From positions 1-64,000 of the forward strand of contig JAJFJF010000018.1 in the NCBI GenBank assembly GCA_021774255.1: a stretch of 64,000 nucleotides of DNA. Reading direction: 5' to 3'. Position numbers and translations under genes: made by a program. This DNA comes from Gammaproteobacteria bacterium (lineage in GTDB: Bacteria; Pseudomonadota; Gammaproteobacteria; JAJFJF01). Every line of letters begins with the position of its first letter. Within the stretch, counting starts at the first letter, position 1. The notes under the pieces are model-generated. The model did not search any database, had not been told where the DNA came from, and was given only the letters and a program-made list of their open reading frames with translations. Positions 1-8,713 of the stretch are shown piece by piece.

Positions 1-80
1 GCAAAAACACTTCGCTTTTTCAGGTAAAATAGATGTCATAAAGCTAACTCAAAAGTGGCTCTTTTTTTGAGCGGTGATCC

Positions 81-132
81 CAACCTTGTATAATGCTTCA
101 CACTAACCCTTCGGTGTTGCACTTCAAGGTTG
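81..132. repeat. Nested inverted repeat at left edge
   Basis: Outer arms CAACCTTG (81-88) and CAAGGTTG (125-132) enclose inner pairs TGC/GCA (94-96/119-121) and ACAC/GTGT (100-103/114-117), so either strand could fold into a three-tier stem-loop. A second arm pair, CTCAAAA...TTTTGAG, lies just to the left. It sits 3' of the orphan minus-strand gene and may end its transcript, but there is no clean U-tract. On the minus strand the inner part contains GTGTGAAGCATT, which recurs in the promoter region of the 2539-aa GLUG gene. The rest of 1-240 shows nothing else I can name. Confidence 0.45.
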
Positions 133-240
133 AGACCACCACTTGCGTTCGCACTCGAGCCCTCATTTTTTAAATATTTTATAATATAGACTCAATTAAT
201 CGCCCGCATCGGCTCCCCTCCGAAGCTCATCTTTTGCCTC

Positions 241-2580
241 TTATTGTTTTTGAGCTGCAGCAGCAGCCTCCTTCGCCTTCTTTTTGGCTTTAGCCACTGC
301 CTCCGCTGCATCATGTAAACGCCCTTCCCACTCTTCTATCTCGCGAAGCAAACCCATATCAGGAAACCCATCAGCGGACATCACATGCAGCCATTTCCCA
401 GGAAAAATAACTGACACATCCTGAATAGCAAAAGCGTTCGCCTCTCCGCTTGGCTTAGCACGCCTTCCTCTGAAAGGCGTGCCCACTACCACAACGGGGG
501 CATCGGAGAAAAGCTCTGCGCATTCACCTGCAGCGCATCGACGTTGCACTTCACCCCATGTTGCAAGCGCTATCAACAAGCAGCGCTGCATCGTGCTCTG
601 AAAAAGACCTTCGCGCCCTCCCCAGTCGATACCCTGAGAATCGACATAGCAGCACTGCTGCTGAATACATCCAACTCTCTGGCTGTAGTAGTCAAGTTCT
701 CGCAACCATTTTGCTTGCTCATCCCCTGTGAAGAGTGCTTTTATGTAGCCTTCCAACTCCGCTGGTTTTAGCGGCTCTTCCGGACCCGCCCTCGCTTTCG
801 GAACAAATTTCCCCATTTTGGGCAATAACTTCCCACTGAGGAACCCTTTGTAACCTGCATGCCCCGGATGCACAAAGTGGCGCCACCATTGCACACACAG
901 ACATGCTGCCAAACACTCGACCACAAAATACCATTGCCCATCGGCTGGGGCTTCATCTACGCTTGCTAATCTCTCAACCGCTTCTCTTGCTTCATCCCAA
1001 ACCTTCTCGTCCATTCCAGTGATTTTGTGCTTGATGCGACTCACCAGTTCCTTGTGGCTTCCTTTTTCTTGGTCTTCCTGGGCGCCCTCTGCAAGCTGCA
1101 CACGCAGCGTACTCCACTCTTTCTCCAGTTCTGTGATCGCCTTGTCTGCTGCAGCCAGCTCAACAATGGACCACCGCTGACAATTGTCAATTGAACTACA
1201 CAGATTGATCAATTTGCGCAAAGTAAATGAACACGTGAACGTGCTGGTCAACAGGCGTCTGACAGCATGCCCTTGCTTACCGGGATCAGAAGCATCTCGA
1301 TAAGCATGAAACCATTCTTCCACCACTCGCAGCTCCGCTCGGCAACTCTCCCGATCCGTCGGTGTGGGATCCAGAAAATTGCTCACGGCACCCAACCAGC
1401 GCTCCCCAAAAGAATAGTGCTGAATAACCAGCTTGCACGCTTGCTCCCAGAGTGTCGCTAATCTGCCCTTATGCGCCAATACGAGCGCGTCCTCTTTCTT
1501 TTGTGCCTGGAGATCAACACGGAGAATGGCAGAAAAAGCCCGCGAGACAGTAGGCCAGCCACCGTTGCATATTTTTTGCAGCCTTGCACTAGGGTAAAAA
1601 AGCTGCAGTTGCTCATAGGCTGTGCGCTGCGCTAGCAGCAAAATCTCACACCCTGCCAGCGACAACGGCTCTCCCATCTGAATATCAGCTGGCTGGTTTG
1701 AAAGCCTGCGCACAACAAACAACAACTGTTTTTTCTTTTGATCGAGACACAACAAATTTGTCTTAGAAGCTACTTCAAAAACATTCCACAACGCCTTTCT
1801 TTCTTCTTCTGCTGCTTCCCGCAGTCTAAGCAACACCTTCCAGAGCAACTGTGCTGTCTCAAGTTGCTGCTCATCGAGCATCGGCACGGGCAGATCTTCC
1901 AGCGGCGTAAACAGCTGCCCTTGGAGCTCGACAAATCTCTCTTTTACAAACAGCATGAGGTTTTCTGCTTCTGGGCCAAGGCGACCACTGCTGATCATAA
2001 AACGCATCAATCGAATGAGTTCAGACCATTCCTGGGTGCCAAACTGAACCCCAATATCTGGATCTTTGTCACTATTGAAAATGATTGGGAAATTTTTGTT
2101 GTCTAGGGTGTTGGATGGGCTTGTTTTTATTTGCGGCAACCAAACAGAACACAACTGCCCCCAAAGCATTTCGGATTTTTTTCCTGTTGTCTCAAACCAC
2201 GCCTTAAAAAGCGCCGCTGTTTTGGGATCCGCTGACAACACGCTCTGGACCTCCAAGAGGCTGGTCGACACCAGTATTTGGCTCCACAAAAGCCACTCAC
2301 AAATCGCTACATAATATTTCCCCCCTGCTTGTTCTGCTTTGCCTTTCAAAAGAAGCATCTGCAATAACGGCAGAAAGATTCTTTTCAGTTGCGCTGTGCA
2401 GCTAGGGCTCCGCTCACGTGTTCCACTTGCAAGCGATTCTCCACTACTCGCTCCGCCACACTGCTTGGCCAACTCACCAACCGCTGCCAAGGCCTCCTGA
2501 GGCAACGCTTCTTCCCTTGGCCTTTCCCCCTCCGTAAGCATCACCGGGACAGGATGCCCGTATTGTCTTCCCTCTTCCAT
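241..2580 (-). CDS. Orphan large protein (about 779 aa), possible secreted or effector-like protein
   Basis: I do not recognise this protein. It is predicted to be mostly helical and soluble, with no signal peptide and no clear membrane span. It is rich in Trp, Cys and Leu. The C-terminus ends in an acidic patch (EIEEWEG) followed by a long Ala/Lys helix (KAKKKAKEAAAAAQKQ). The open frame runs back to a TTG at 2637, but that stretch holds a promoter-like element (2601-2629) shared with four other genes, two of which have stop codons across it. I therefore place the start at ATG 2578-2580 (MEEGRQYG). No Shine-Dalgarno precedes it, as in the other four genes with this element. The next gene upstream (741 aa) has the same orientation and the same promoter element. 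An effector role is inference from context only. Confidence 0.6.
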   Translation of the reverse strand: MEEGRQYGHPVPVMLTEGERPREEALPQEALAAVGELAKQCGGASSGESLASGTRERSPSCTAQLKRIFLPLLQMLLLKGKAEQAGGKYYVAICEWLLWSQILVSTSLLEVQSVLSADPKTAALFKAWFETTGKKSEMLWGQLCSVWLPQIKTSPSNTLDNKNFPIIFNSDKDPDIGVQFGTQEWSELIRLMRFMISSGRLGPEAENLMLFVKERFVELQGQLFTPLEDLPVPMLDEQQLETAQLLWKVLLRLREAAEEERKALWNVFEVASKTNLLCLDQKKKQLLFVVRRLSNQPADIQMGEPLSLAGCEILLLAQRTAYEQLQLFYPSARLQKICNGGWPTVSRAFSAILRVDLQAQKKEDALVLAHKGRLATLWEQACKLVIQHYSFGERWLGAVSNFLDPTPTDRESCRAELRVVEEWFHAYRDASDPGKQGHAVRRLLTSTFTCSFTLRKLINLCSSIDNCQRWSIVELAAADKAITELEKEWSTLRVQLAEGAQEDQEKGSHKELVSRIKHKITGMDEKVWDEAREAVERLASVDEAPADGQWYFVVECLAACLCVQWWRHFVHPGHAGYKGFLSGKLLPKMGKFVPKARAGPEEPLKPAELEGYIKALFTGDEQAKWLRELDYYSQRVGCIQQQCCYVDSQGIDWGGREGLFQSTMQRCLLIALATWGEVQRRCAAGECAELFSDAPVVVVGTPFRGRRAKPSGEANAFAIQDVSVIFPGKWLHVMSADGFPDMGLLREIEEWEGRLHDAAEAVAKAKKKAKEAAAAAQKQ

Positions 2581-2600
2581 GCAAACTGTGTTTCTGTCTC

Positions 2601-2629
2601 TGTATAGGTGTAGTAACATCGGCAGGTAA
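2601..2629 (-). promoter_or_regulatory. Shared promoter element, copy A
   Basis: On the minus strand TTACCT (2624-2629), then N5, then TGTTAC (2613-2618), then TATACA (2601-2606), which is 17 bases after TTACCT. It aligns without gaps to copies B-E upstream of four other genes. TTACCT/TATACA could be a -35/-10 pair; the conserved TGTTAC in the spacer would then be an activator or sigma-specific feature. The predicted transcript would start about 14 bases before ATG 2580. Confidence 0.55.
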
Positions 2630-2697
2630 CTTTCCAAAAAAGCTTGCTAGCTAACTTGTTTTTGTGGGTTTTTAAATGTGCATGACTTTTTGCCTCC

Positions 2698-4923
2698 TCA
2701 GCTCACCACACCCAGAGCGCGACGTTGGATAGCAAGCCGCTGCGCAACCTCGTCAGCAGTTCGCCTTCTTTCATTGAGGAATCCATACACATATCGCTTA
2801 ATAATTTCATAAAAAAATGTTTTAAACAAAAGAACTGCCGCATCCACCCTCTCTTGATATAGCGCTTGCTGATTTTCCAACTGGGTGCGCACCACACTGA
2901 AGCCGCCCCGCAGCCTGCCTAAAGAATCTAAAAATCCTGCTAAGGCCTGCGGTTCTTCGTCGATAAGTTTGCACTCGCCACAATCATCATCAATGGTAGG
3001 GTGTGTTTGAGCCGCATGTTGCGCCACTCTAAGCAGTAACTTAAATCCATCAAAAGCGCTCATGTTATTTTGCCACTCCGTGTGTTTACAAAGCGCCAGG
3101 CCATACCGTAGGCATTCAACGTTAAGGTGCTCAAAGGTTGCTCGTGGGATCTGCAACACTTCCCACAATAGCTGCCGAAAAGACAAAACACTCAAGTCCT
3201 CAATATCATTTCTCGGGCAACCTATTTCATCAAAGAGCGGTGGGGGTTCAAGTGTCTTGTTTGTTGCGTTAAAGCTTGCCGCCAACCAGCTAAGCTGCTT
3301 GTCTGTCCAAAAACACTCTCCCCACAAGCTGCCTTGCGTCACTGGCTCGCCTTGTTTGGGTGTCGTTAATACACCTGCTGCAATCATCATGGCCAGTAAG
3401 TTTGCGCACAAACCAAGCATGTAGTCTCTTCTTTTATCGGTTGAAGGGGCATCAGGCACCCAGTAAACATACGTCGTTGCCAGGTGTTCCCCCAATGTCG
3501 AAAACAAAGCCTGCAACGTTGCGTGGTGTGCGGCAAGCATCTCCTGGTGACATGCTTCGAGTGGGCAGTAGGTCTCATTGTCCCATGCATCAAGCGCTAT
3601 GCATTGAGCATCAATGGTGATACTACCGTCTTCTTCTTGTAGCCAGCAACACGCAGGCAGCATGTCAGCAGCAGCTTGTGACGTGAGGCCGGGTGTGAGC
3701 AGGTACAGGTAAACCGCTATCGCATCTTCTTCTGATCCGCGCGTGATGATATAGATGGCAGCAGGGGGCGAGGCGTCGTCTGCGCTTGCTGGCACACCTA
3801 CAACCGGCACAATAATGGTGTTAGGCGCGCGCTGACACTGTAGCTGCGCGAATGCCTCTTCAAAAAATGGCTGTGCCGCCTCAGGCACAAAACTTTTTGC
3901 GACCATGACACGGGTGTTGATGACTTGCTGAAACAGGTGATGGAAAACCACACCACCACTTTGCAACGGTGTGAACATGCTAACAGCAAATGGATTCTGC
4001 TTACCCATCAAGAGGCAGTGAAGTGCATCAAAAAGTGCTTTGCAGTAAGCAAACTCACGCCAACCAAACAAGGTGGCCGGCAGAAGATACGCGTACACTT
4101 TTGACAGTGCGACCCCTTCCACTCTAGCATCCCATAACGCTTGGAAGGTTGCTCCGTGGCCACGCTCGCTGCATGCTTGTTTATGACGTGTTTGGAGGGG
4201 CGAAAAATCTTCTCTCCCCCATGGGTCACACGTCACACAAAAAGGCGGAGCGTTAGGCAGTACACCTGGCTCAAACAACACCATTGGGGGCATGCTCAGC
4301 GTCTCTTCAGGCAACAGCCCGTCCGTCAACAGATAAGCATGCACGTTCACTTGCGTGGGTGGCAGCGCGACAGACGAAGAAGGTGATCCATTCGGCGTAG
4401 AGTGTCTTGCGCTCGGCACAGGCGGAGAGGCGGCTCGCGTGAAAACATAAAAGCCTCGCATGCCGGGCAAGGCCGGTTGTACGGGCATAGCACCCTTTTG
4501 AGTGCTTTTTGCATCCTCCTCCTGCTCGAGCACATCACCCATGCCAATTAAGCAGATCACATACGATGGCGACGTGCCACTCGCGCCTGGCTTAAACCGC
4601 GCTAGCGCATCGTCAATCGAACGCACCACTGCCACCTTTGCAGCGGCACCTGGCTTTTCGTCTTTGCCGAGCTTTTCCCACTCTTCAAAATCACATGCAC
4701 ACAATGCTTGCAACAGTTGCATCAGTTGATGGTAGTCTGCCGTTCGTACATTTTGTCTTGTTTGTTTGCTTGAGGGGCTGCCGACTGGATCTTGCCTGCC
4801 CCCTTCACTTTTTCCAGCTTTCTTTTTTGTTTGCCTTGCGAAACCCGGCACAGGAAGACAAAATCCTGGCCCAAGTCCTTCCCTCCCCGGAGCGTCAAAA
4901 AACCGAGAGAAAAAAGTGCCCAT
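2698..4923 (-). CDS. Orphan large protein (741 aa) with internal duplication
   Basis: I do not recognise this protein. It has no obvious signal peptide; the N-terminal 60 residues are basic, Pro/Gly-rich and low in complexity. Two related blocks can be seen, roughly residues 120-310 and 370-515. Each has a hydrophobic strand (SYVICLIG / TIIVPVVG), then GFYVFTRA / AIYIITRG, then VHAYLLTDGL / VYLYLLTPGL, then PLQTRHKQA / PLEACHQEM with a helical tail (ATFQALWDA / ATLQALFST). The C-terminal 220 residues are helical. Start is ATG 4921-4923, without a clear Shine-Dalgarno, 41 bases after the shared promoter element. It lies upstream of, and parallel to, the 779-aa orphan gene, with about 120 bases between them, so the two may form one accessory unit. 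Function is unknown. Confidence 0.65.
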   Translation of the reverse strand: MGTFFSRFFDAPGREGLGPGFCLPVPGFARQTKKKAGKSEGGRQDPVGSPSSKQTRQNVRTADYHQLMQLLQALCACDFEEWEKLGKDEKPGAAAKVAVVRSIDDALARFKPGASGTSPSYVICLIGMGDVLEQEEDAKSTQKGAMPVQPALPGMRGFYVFTRAASPPVPSARHSTPNGSPSSSVALPPTQVNVHAYLLTDGLLPEETLSMPPMVLFEPGVLPNAPPFCVTCDPWGREDFSPLQTRHKQACSERGHGATFQALWDARVEGVALSKVYAYLLPATLFGWREFAYCKALFDALHCLLMGKQNPFAVSMFTPLQSGGVVFHHLFQQVINTRVMVAKSFVPEAAQPFFEEAFAQLQCQRAPNTIIVPVVGVPASADDASPPAAIYIITRGSEEDAIAVYLYLLTPGLTSQAAADMLPACCWLQEEDGSITIDAQCIALDAWDNETYCPLEACHQEMLAAHHATLQALFSTLGEHLATTYVYWVPDAPSTDKRRDYMLGLCANLLAMMIAAGVLTTPKQGEPVTQGSLWGECFWTDKQLSWLAASFNATNKTLEPPPLFDEIGCPRNDIEDLSVLSFRQLLWEVLQIPRATFEHLNVECLRYGLALCKHTEWQNNMSAFDGFKLLLRVAQHAAQTHPTIDDDCGECKLIDEEPQALAGFLDSLGRLRGGFSVVRTQLENQQALYQERVDAAVLLFKTFFYEIIKRYVYGFLNERRRTADEVAQRLAIQRRALGVVS

Positions 4924-4952
4924 TTGTAATAAGCCTAATACTGCGTTGCCTC

Positions 4953-4981
4953 ATGTTAAATGGAGTAACATTTGGATGTAA
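4953..4981 (-). promoter_or_regulatory. Shared promoter element, copy B
   Basis: Minus strand TTACAT (4976-4981), N5, TGTTAC (4965-4970), then TAACAT (4953-4958) as the -10-like box at the same spacing as copy A. Read in the frame equivalent to copy A, this stretch has a stop codon, which argues that the conservation is of DNA and not of protein. It precedes the 741-aa gene. Confidence 0.55.
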
Positions 4982-5155
4982 GTTTTTAAAAACTAGTCAT
5001 TAAAATAACTTTTTGTTTCGGCTCAATTCTTGTAAAAAACCGAGGGATCTAATCACTGCAAAGGGCTTATCCCGAATTCACTTCGCGTGAAGACGCTTTC
5101 ACGGCATAATATGGCTTCAAACATGCATGCGCGTAAGGCAATAAAGGGTAACCAC

Positions 5156-5800
5156 GTGATCTTGATGATCGACAACTATGATTCTTTCACTTACAACTTG
5201 GTACAGTACTTGGCTGAGCTGGGCGCTGCGGTGCAAGTGCATCGGAATGATCAAATTTCCATACAAGAAATCAACGCCTTAGCCCCCTCTCACCTGATTA
5301 TCTCACCTGGGCCAGGCAATCCGCAGCAAGCGGGCGTTTGCCTTGAAGTGATCACTCACTTCGCCGGTCACATTCCGATACTGGGCGTTTGCCTAGGCCA
5401 CCAAAGCATCGCGGAAGCATTTGGCGCCCGTATTGTCCATGCACCGACCATCATGCACGGAAAAACGTCGCTTATTTATCATGAGGATAACGGCATTTTC
5501 CAGGAACTGCCTCGCCCTTTTCAAGCAACGCGTTATCATTCACTGGTGGTTGACCCCGCTTCACTACCCGCTGACTTCATCGTCACGGCCTGGACGCAAA
5601 CGCCTGAGGGCGAGAGGGAAGCGATCATGGGGATCCGCCATCGCAGCATGCCCCTAGAAGGCGTCCAGTTTCATCCTGAGTCGATTTTAACGACACAGGG
5701 TCACCAGCTACTACGAAATTTTTTAACGCGCCAGAGCGCTCACCATGAGGAAAAAGAGGCAGCAGCATGTCAAACACCCACACCCCTCCCGCACCACTAG
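5156..5800 (+). CDS. pabA: Aminodeoxychorismate/anthranilate synthase glutamine amidotransferase subunit
   Basis: Class I glutamine amidotransferase that supplies ammonia from glutamine to chorismate for folate (PabA) and/or tryptophan (TrpG) synthesis. The family signature is complete: [16 protein letters not shown] at the start, oxyanion loop SPGPGNP, nucleophile Cys in GVCLGHQ, and the catalytic His-Glu in VQFHPES. Length (about 214 aa) fits the family. An in-frame ATG exists at 5087, but the 23 extra residues are not family-like. GTG 5156 has AAAGGG seven bases upstream and gives VILMIDNYD, so I prefer it; ATG 5165 is the alternative. There is no trpE or pabB partner nearby, so trpG and pabA cannot be told apart. 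The end overlaps the VOC gene by 34 bases, suggesting translational coupling. Confidence 0.9.
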   Translation: MILMIDNYDSFTYNLVQYLAELGAAVQVHRNDQISIQEINALAPSHLIISPGPGNPQQAGVCLEVITHFAGHIPILGVCLGHQSIAEAFGARIVHAPTIMHGKTSLIYHEDNGIFQELPRPFQATRYHSLVVDPASLPADFIVTAWTQTPEGEREAIMGIRHRSMPLEGVQFHPESILTTQGHQLLRNFLTRQSAHHEEKEAAACQTPTPLPHH

Positions 5801-6177
5801 GCGGCCTTCGCCACGTTGCGTTGACAATAGAGCACTTTGACGCGTGCCTGCATTTCTATCACGCCGTACTGGGCATGGCGATTGAATGGCAGCCCGATGC
5901 AGACAATATTTACTTGAGCTCAGGCGTGGATAATTTAGCCTTGCACCGCGCACCAGAAGGCTTTGCGGCCGATCGATCGCAGCGACTCGATCACATTGGT
6001 TTTATTTTGAACCAGCCTGATGATGTGGATGTGTGGTATGACTATTTTTGTGCCCAGCAGGTGCCCATCAAAGCGAAGCCTAAAACCCACCGCGATGGCG
6101 CCCGCAGTTTTTATGCCGCTGATCCCGATGGCAACGTGGTACAGATGATTTATCACCCGCCGATAGCGAATATTTAA
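5767..6177 (+). CDS. VOC (glyoxalase/dioxygenase-fold) family protein
   Basis: A 136-residue single VOC module made of two beta-alpha-beta-beta-beta units. Visible family motifs are LRHVALTI (first metal His), LDHIGFIL (second His) and a closing [14 protein letters not shown]. The position usually filled by the metal-binding Glu in DPDGN-x-x-E appears as Gln here, so metal binding may be altered. It resembles the small glyoxalase-like proteins often annotated as virulence- or fosfomycin-resistance-related, but the substrate cannot be inferred. It overlaps the end of pabA by 34 bases in another frame and converges on coq7, with only two bases between their stop codons. Confidence 0.85.
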   Translation: MSNTHTPPAPLGGLRHVALTIEHFDACLHFYHAVLGMAIEWQPDADNIYLSSGVDNLALHRAPEGFAADRSQRLDHIGFILNQPDDVDVWYDYFCAQQVPIKAKPKTHRDGARSFYAADPDGNVVQMIYHPPIANI

Positions 6178-6179
6178 TT

Positions 6180-6830
6180 TTATATTTTTGAGGCAGTTAA
6201 GGTCATCACTTTGGAAGTCAGCCCCATCAATTTTAAAATCGGCTCGGGCAACGCTGCCCCCCCTGCCCCGCGGGCCATCTCGGCATGATGAGCCTCGTCT
6301 GCTTGCATTTGTTTGACGATGGCTTGGCTTTTTACATCTTTTTCAGGCAGCCGCGCTAAATGCGCCTCTAAATGCGCAACCACTTGATCTTCGGTCGCGG
6401 CCACAAAGCCCAAATTCCATTTATCGCCGGCTAAGCCTGACAAAACACCGATCGACAACGATCCCAGATACCACACGGGGCTTAAGTAGCTTTTATGGCT
6501 ACCCAGCTCGGCAAGGCGCGACTCGCACCAACGCAAATGGTCGTATTCTTCAAAAGCCGCTTGTGTCATTTTCTCTCGGGTCGCAGGATCGCGGGCGGTT
6601 AAAGCATGCCCTTGATAAAGGGCTTGGGCAGCGATCTCACCGGCATGATTAACACGCATCATGGCAGCCGAATGCTGTTTCTCTGTGGTGGTTAAGGGTT
6701 GTTCAGGAAGAGAGTCGGCCGGATTGGCGCGACCGGTATCGGGGATAGGGCCTAGCAGGGTACGCAGACCTTGTTGCACATTAAGACACAGTTTATCCAG
6801 TATCGAATACTGACGGTGTGCCGTGTGCAA
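6180..6830 (-). CDS. coq7: Demethoxyubiquinone hydroxylase Coq7
   Basis: Di-iron monooxygenase that hydroxylates the demethoxyubiquinone ring late in ubiquinone synthesis; membrane-associated. The ferritin-like iron ligands are visible: RVNHAGEIAAQALY, FEEYDHLRWCE, VAATEDQVVAHLEAHL and DEAHHAEMA. Length 216 aa is normal. The frame starts with TTG (6828-6830), preceded nine bases upstream by AGAGG, which supports this unusual start. A 23-codon membrane-peptide gene ends only 21 bases upstream on the same strand, so coq7 may be read from that gene's Pho-type promoter as well as from its own. Confidence 0.93.
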   Translation of the reverse strand: MHTAHRQYSILDKLCLNVQQGLRTLLGPIPDTGRANPADSLPEQPLTTTEKQHSAAMMRVNHAGEIAAQALYQGHALTARDPATREKMTQAAFEEYDHLRWCESRLAELGSHKSYLSPVWYLGSLSIGVLSGLAGDKWNLGFVAATEDQVVAHLEAHLARLPEKDVKSQAIVKQMQADEAHHAEMARGAGGAALPEPILKLMGLTSKVMTLTASKI

Positions 6831-6851
6831 AAGTCTGCGCCTCTTGCTCTA

Positions 6852-6923
6852 CTAGATGTTGTAAATGGCCGCACTGACCATGAAAAGTATGACGAGTACG
6901 CCGAGTAAAAAGATTGTTTCCAC
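6852..6923 (-). CDS. Small membrane protein, 23 codons, behind a Pho box promoter
   Basis: GTG start at 6921-6923, stop TAG at 6852-6854. Translation begins VETIFLLGVLVILFMVSA and ends AIYNI: a single hydrophobic helix with an acidic N-terminal end. A strong Shine-Dalgarno GGAGGA (6931-6936) sits seven bases before the start. A PhoB-type promoter with its -10 lies just upstream, giving a leader of about 30 bases. Ribosome site, start and promoter are all well formed and correctly spaced, which makes a real gene likely despite its length. It could insert in the inner membrane and act on a larger partner. The function is unknown. Confidence 0.65.
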   Translation of the reverse strand: METIFLLGVLVILFMVSAAIYNI

Positions 6924-6958
6924 CTTAAAGTCCTCCGTGAGATTAATGACTGGATTTA

Positions 6959-6992
6959 ACTATAGCGCTTTTTTATGACAGCTTTGTGACAC
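6959..6992 (-). promoter_or_regulatory. Pho box promoter
   Basis: Minus strand GTGTCAC-AAAG-CTGTCAT (6975-6992), then exactly ten bases, then TATAGT (6959-6964). Two 7-bp PhoB repeats with a 4-bp spacer, standing in for the -35 ten bases before the -10, is the architecture of the E. coli phoA promoter, including the same TATAGT. It predicts induction of the 23-codon gene, and perhaps coq7, by phosphate starvation through PhoB. Confidence 0.75.
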
Positions 6993-7129
6993 CCATCTTG
7001 GGTTTTACATCAATGTCAAGCGCCAAGAACAATAAAGTTATAGCATACATTTTTTATTTCGCCAGTCCAGCTTGAAGAAGTCTGGTAGATACGGGTTTTG
7101 AGTGGGGATATCCCTAGGTAACGACTGGA

Positions 7130-8419
7130 TTATTTTTGCGTGCGGCCATTATAGATATCGAGGTCCAGCTCGCCTTCACTCTTCGACACAATCACCGATA
7201 CCAGCGCGTCGCCGGTCATATTGGTGGTGGTGGTGGCCATATCAATAATTCTATCGACACCGGCAATGATGGCGATAATCGATAACGGCAGCCCAGCCGA
7301 GGTGAGGACAATCGACATCACGATCAAGCCCGCGCCCGGCACACCGGCCGCCCCTAATGAAGCCAGCACCGAGGTCAGAATAATCGTAGCGTATTGCATG
7401 ATGGAGAGCTCAACACCGAACACATTGGCCGCAAAGACAGCGACGACACCCATATAAACAGAGAGGCCGTTCATATTCATGGTGGCGCCAAGGGGGAAGA
7501 TAAGGCTAGAGAAGCTTTTGGGGACGCCGAGATTTTTCTCAGCACACTGCATCGCCACCGGCATGGCGGCCGTGCTGCTGGTGGTGGAAAAGGCAACGGC
7601 TTGCGCATCCACCATGCCTTTGAAAAAGGGAATAGGATTTAAGCGTGCCAGCACGGTCAGCGCACCGCCATACGTCAGTAACATATTGATCAAACACCCA
7701 ACGTAGATCAAGACGACGATACCCATTAGCTGCATCAACACTTGCGTGCCATGCGTCCCCACTGCCCAGGCCATTAAGGCAAACACACCGTAAGGAGCGA
7801 AATACATAATCATGTTGATGAGCTTAAATGAAATCTCGCTAAAGGCTCGAAATAGATTCGCTGCGGGGCGGGCAGGCTCGCCCACAAGATTAATAGCAAT
7901 ACCTAATAAAATCGCAAACACGATAATTTGTAAAATATTGCCTTCCGCAAACGCCATCACCGGATTGCTGGGCACGATCGCCACCATCATTTCTCGGAGG
8001 GAGGTGGCTTCTGCCACTTCCATCGTCTGCGGCAAGGTAAGCGAAATATTCATACCCGGTTGCGCAAAGATAGCCAAGGTCAGGCCAATCGTGGTGGCCA
8101 GCCCCATGGTCACAAAATAAAAACTTAAGGTTTTGATACCCACCCGCCCCATTTTGGCAGGGTTATCCATTGAAATAATACCCGTCACCAATGAAGTAAA
8201 TACCACGGGCACCACCACCATCATGATGGCATTAATAAAAATGTCGCCGAAGGGTTTTAGGTAGAGGCTTTTTTCACCGAGCAATATGCCCATGATGGCG
8301 CCGAGCCCTAAACCAATTAATATTTTCTGCCAAGGTTTTACGCGCGCACGGGAACGGGGGCGAGTGATAGTAGGTTTGTTTGACGCGTTGGCGGAAATAT
8401 TGGCTGGCTGGCTATCCAA
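7130..8419 (-). CDS. Dicarboxylate/amino acid:cation symporter (DAACS family)
   Basis: Inner-membrane secondary transporter of the GltP/GltT/DctA family, importing acidic amino acids or C4-dicarboxylates with H+ or Na+. Family marks are a first span after KPWQKILIGLGLGAIMGI, a Ser/Thr-rich hairpin (AFSTTSSTAAMPVA), PLGATMNMNG in the conserved Asn-rich segment, and a last core helix with DRIIDMATTTTNMTGD. The exact substrate cannot be read off. An in-frame ATG exists at 8467, but TTG 8417-8419 (first residues LDSQPANIS) has AGGAGAGAG upstream and is the better start, giving about 429 aa. It is flanked by unrelated genes. Confidence 0.88.
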   Translation of the reverse strand: MDSQPANISANASNKPTITRPRSRARVKPWQKILIGLGLGAIMGILLGEKSLYLKPFGDIFINAIMMVVVPVVFTSLVTGIISMDNPAKMGRVGIKTLSFYFVTMGLATTIGLTLAIFAQPGMNISLTLPQTMEVAEATSLREMMVAIVPSNPVMAFAEGNILQIIVFAILLGIAINLVGEPARPAANLFRAFSEISFKLINMIMYFAPYGVFALMAWAVGTHGTQVLMQLMGIVVLIYVGCLINMLLTYGGALTVLARLNPIPFFKGMVDAQAVAFSTTSSTAAMPVAMQCAEKNLGVPKSFSSLIFPLGATMNMNGLSVYMGVVAVFAANVFGVELSIMQYATIILTSVLASLGAAGVPGAGLIVMSIVLTSAGLPLSIIAIIAGVDRIIDMATTTTNMTGDALVSVIVSKSEGELDLDIYNGRTQK

Positions 8420-8713
8420 AATAGCTCTCTCCTGTTTTATAAAAGCCCTAGAGATCCCACTTCGCAACAGCTTAACGCGCTGTCATCAACTGTGAGTTTG
8501 CTCGTAAATTAAAAGCAAAAGGCGTGTGTCAGAATCCTTATTTTACCGCAGTAATGTTCCTCACCCAACTTAAAAAAGGAAATTACACCAAAATAAACTC
8601 TTAATGAGAAAATATTACCTTTTTTAAACTCAAAACGCGAATTCTATTTTCTTTAGTTTCCATTAGGCGTCAGCGTATAATGCAAAAACCCATCAACAAA
8701 CAGGCTCCTTGCC

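Noticed and set aside
2581-2637. Upstream 19-codon extension of the 779-aa gene from TTG 2637
   Set aside because: The DNA is the shared promoter element, and equivalent positions in copies B and C are interrupted by stops.
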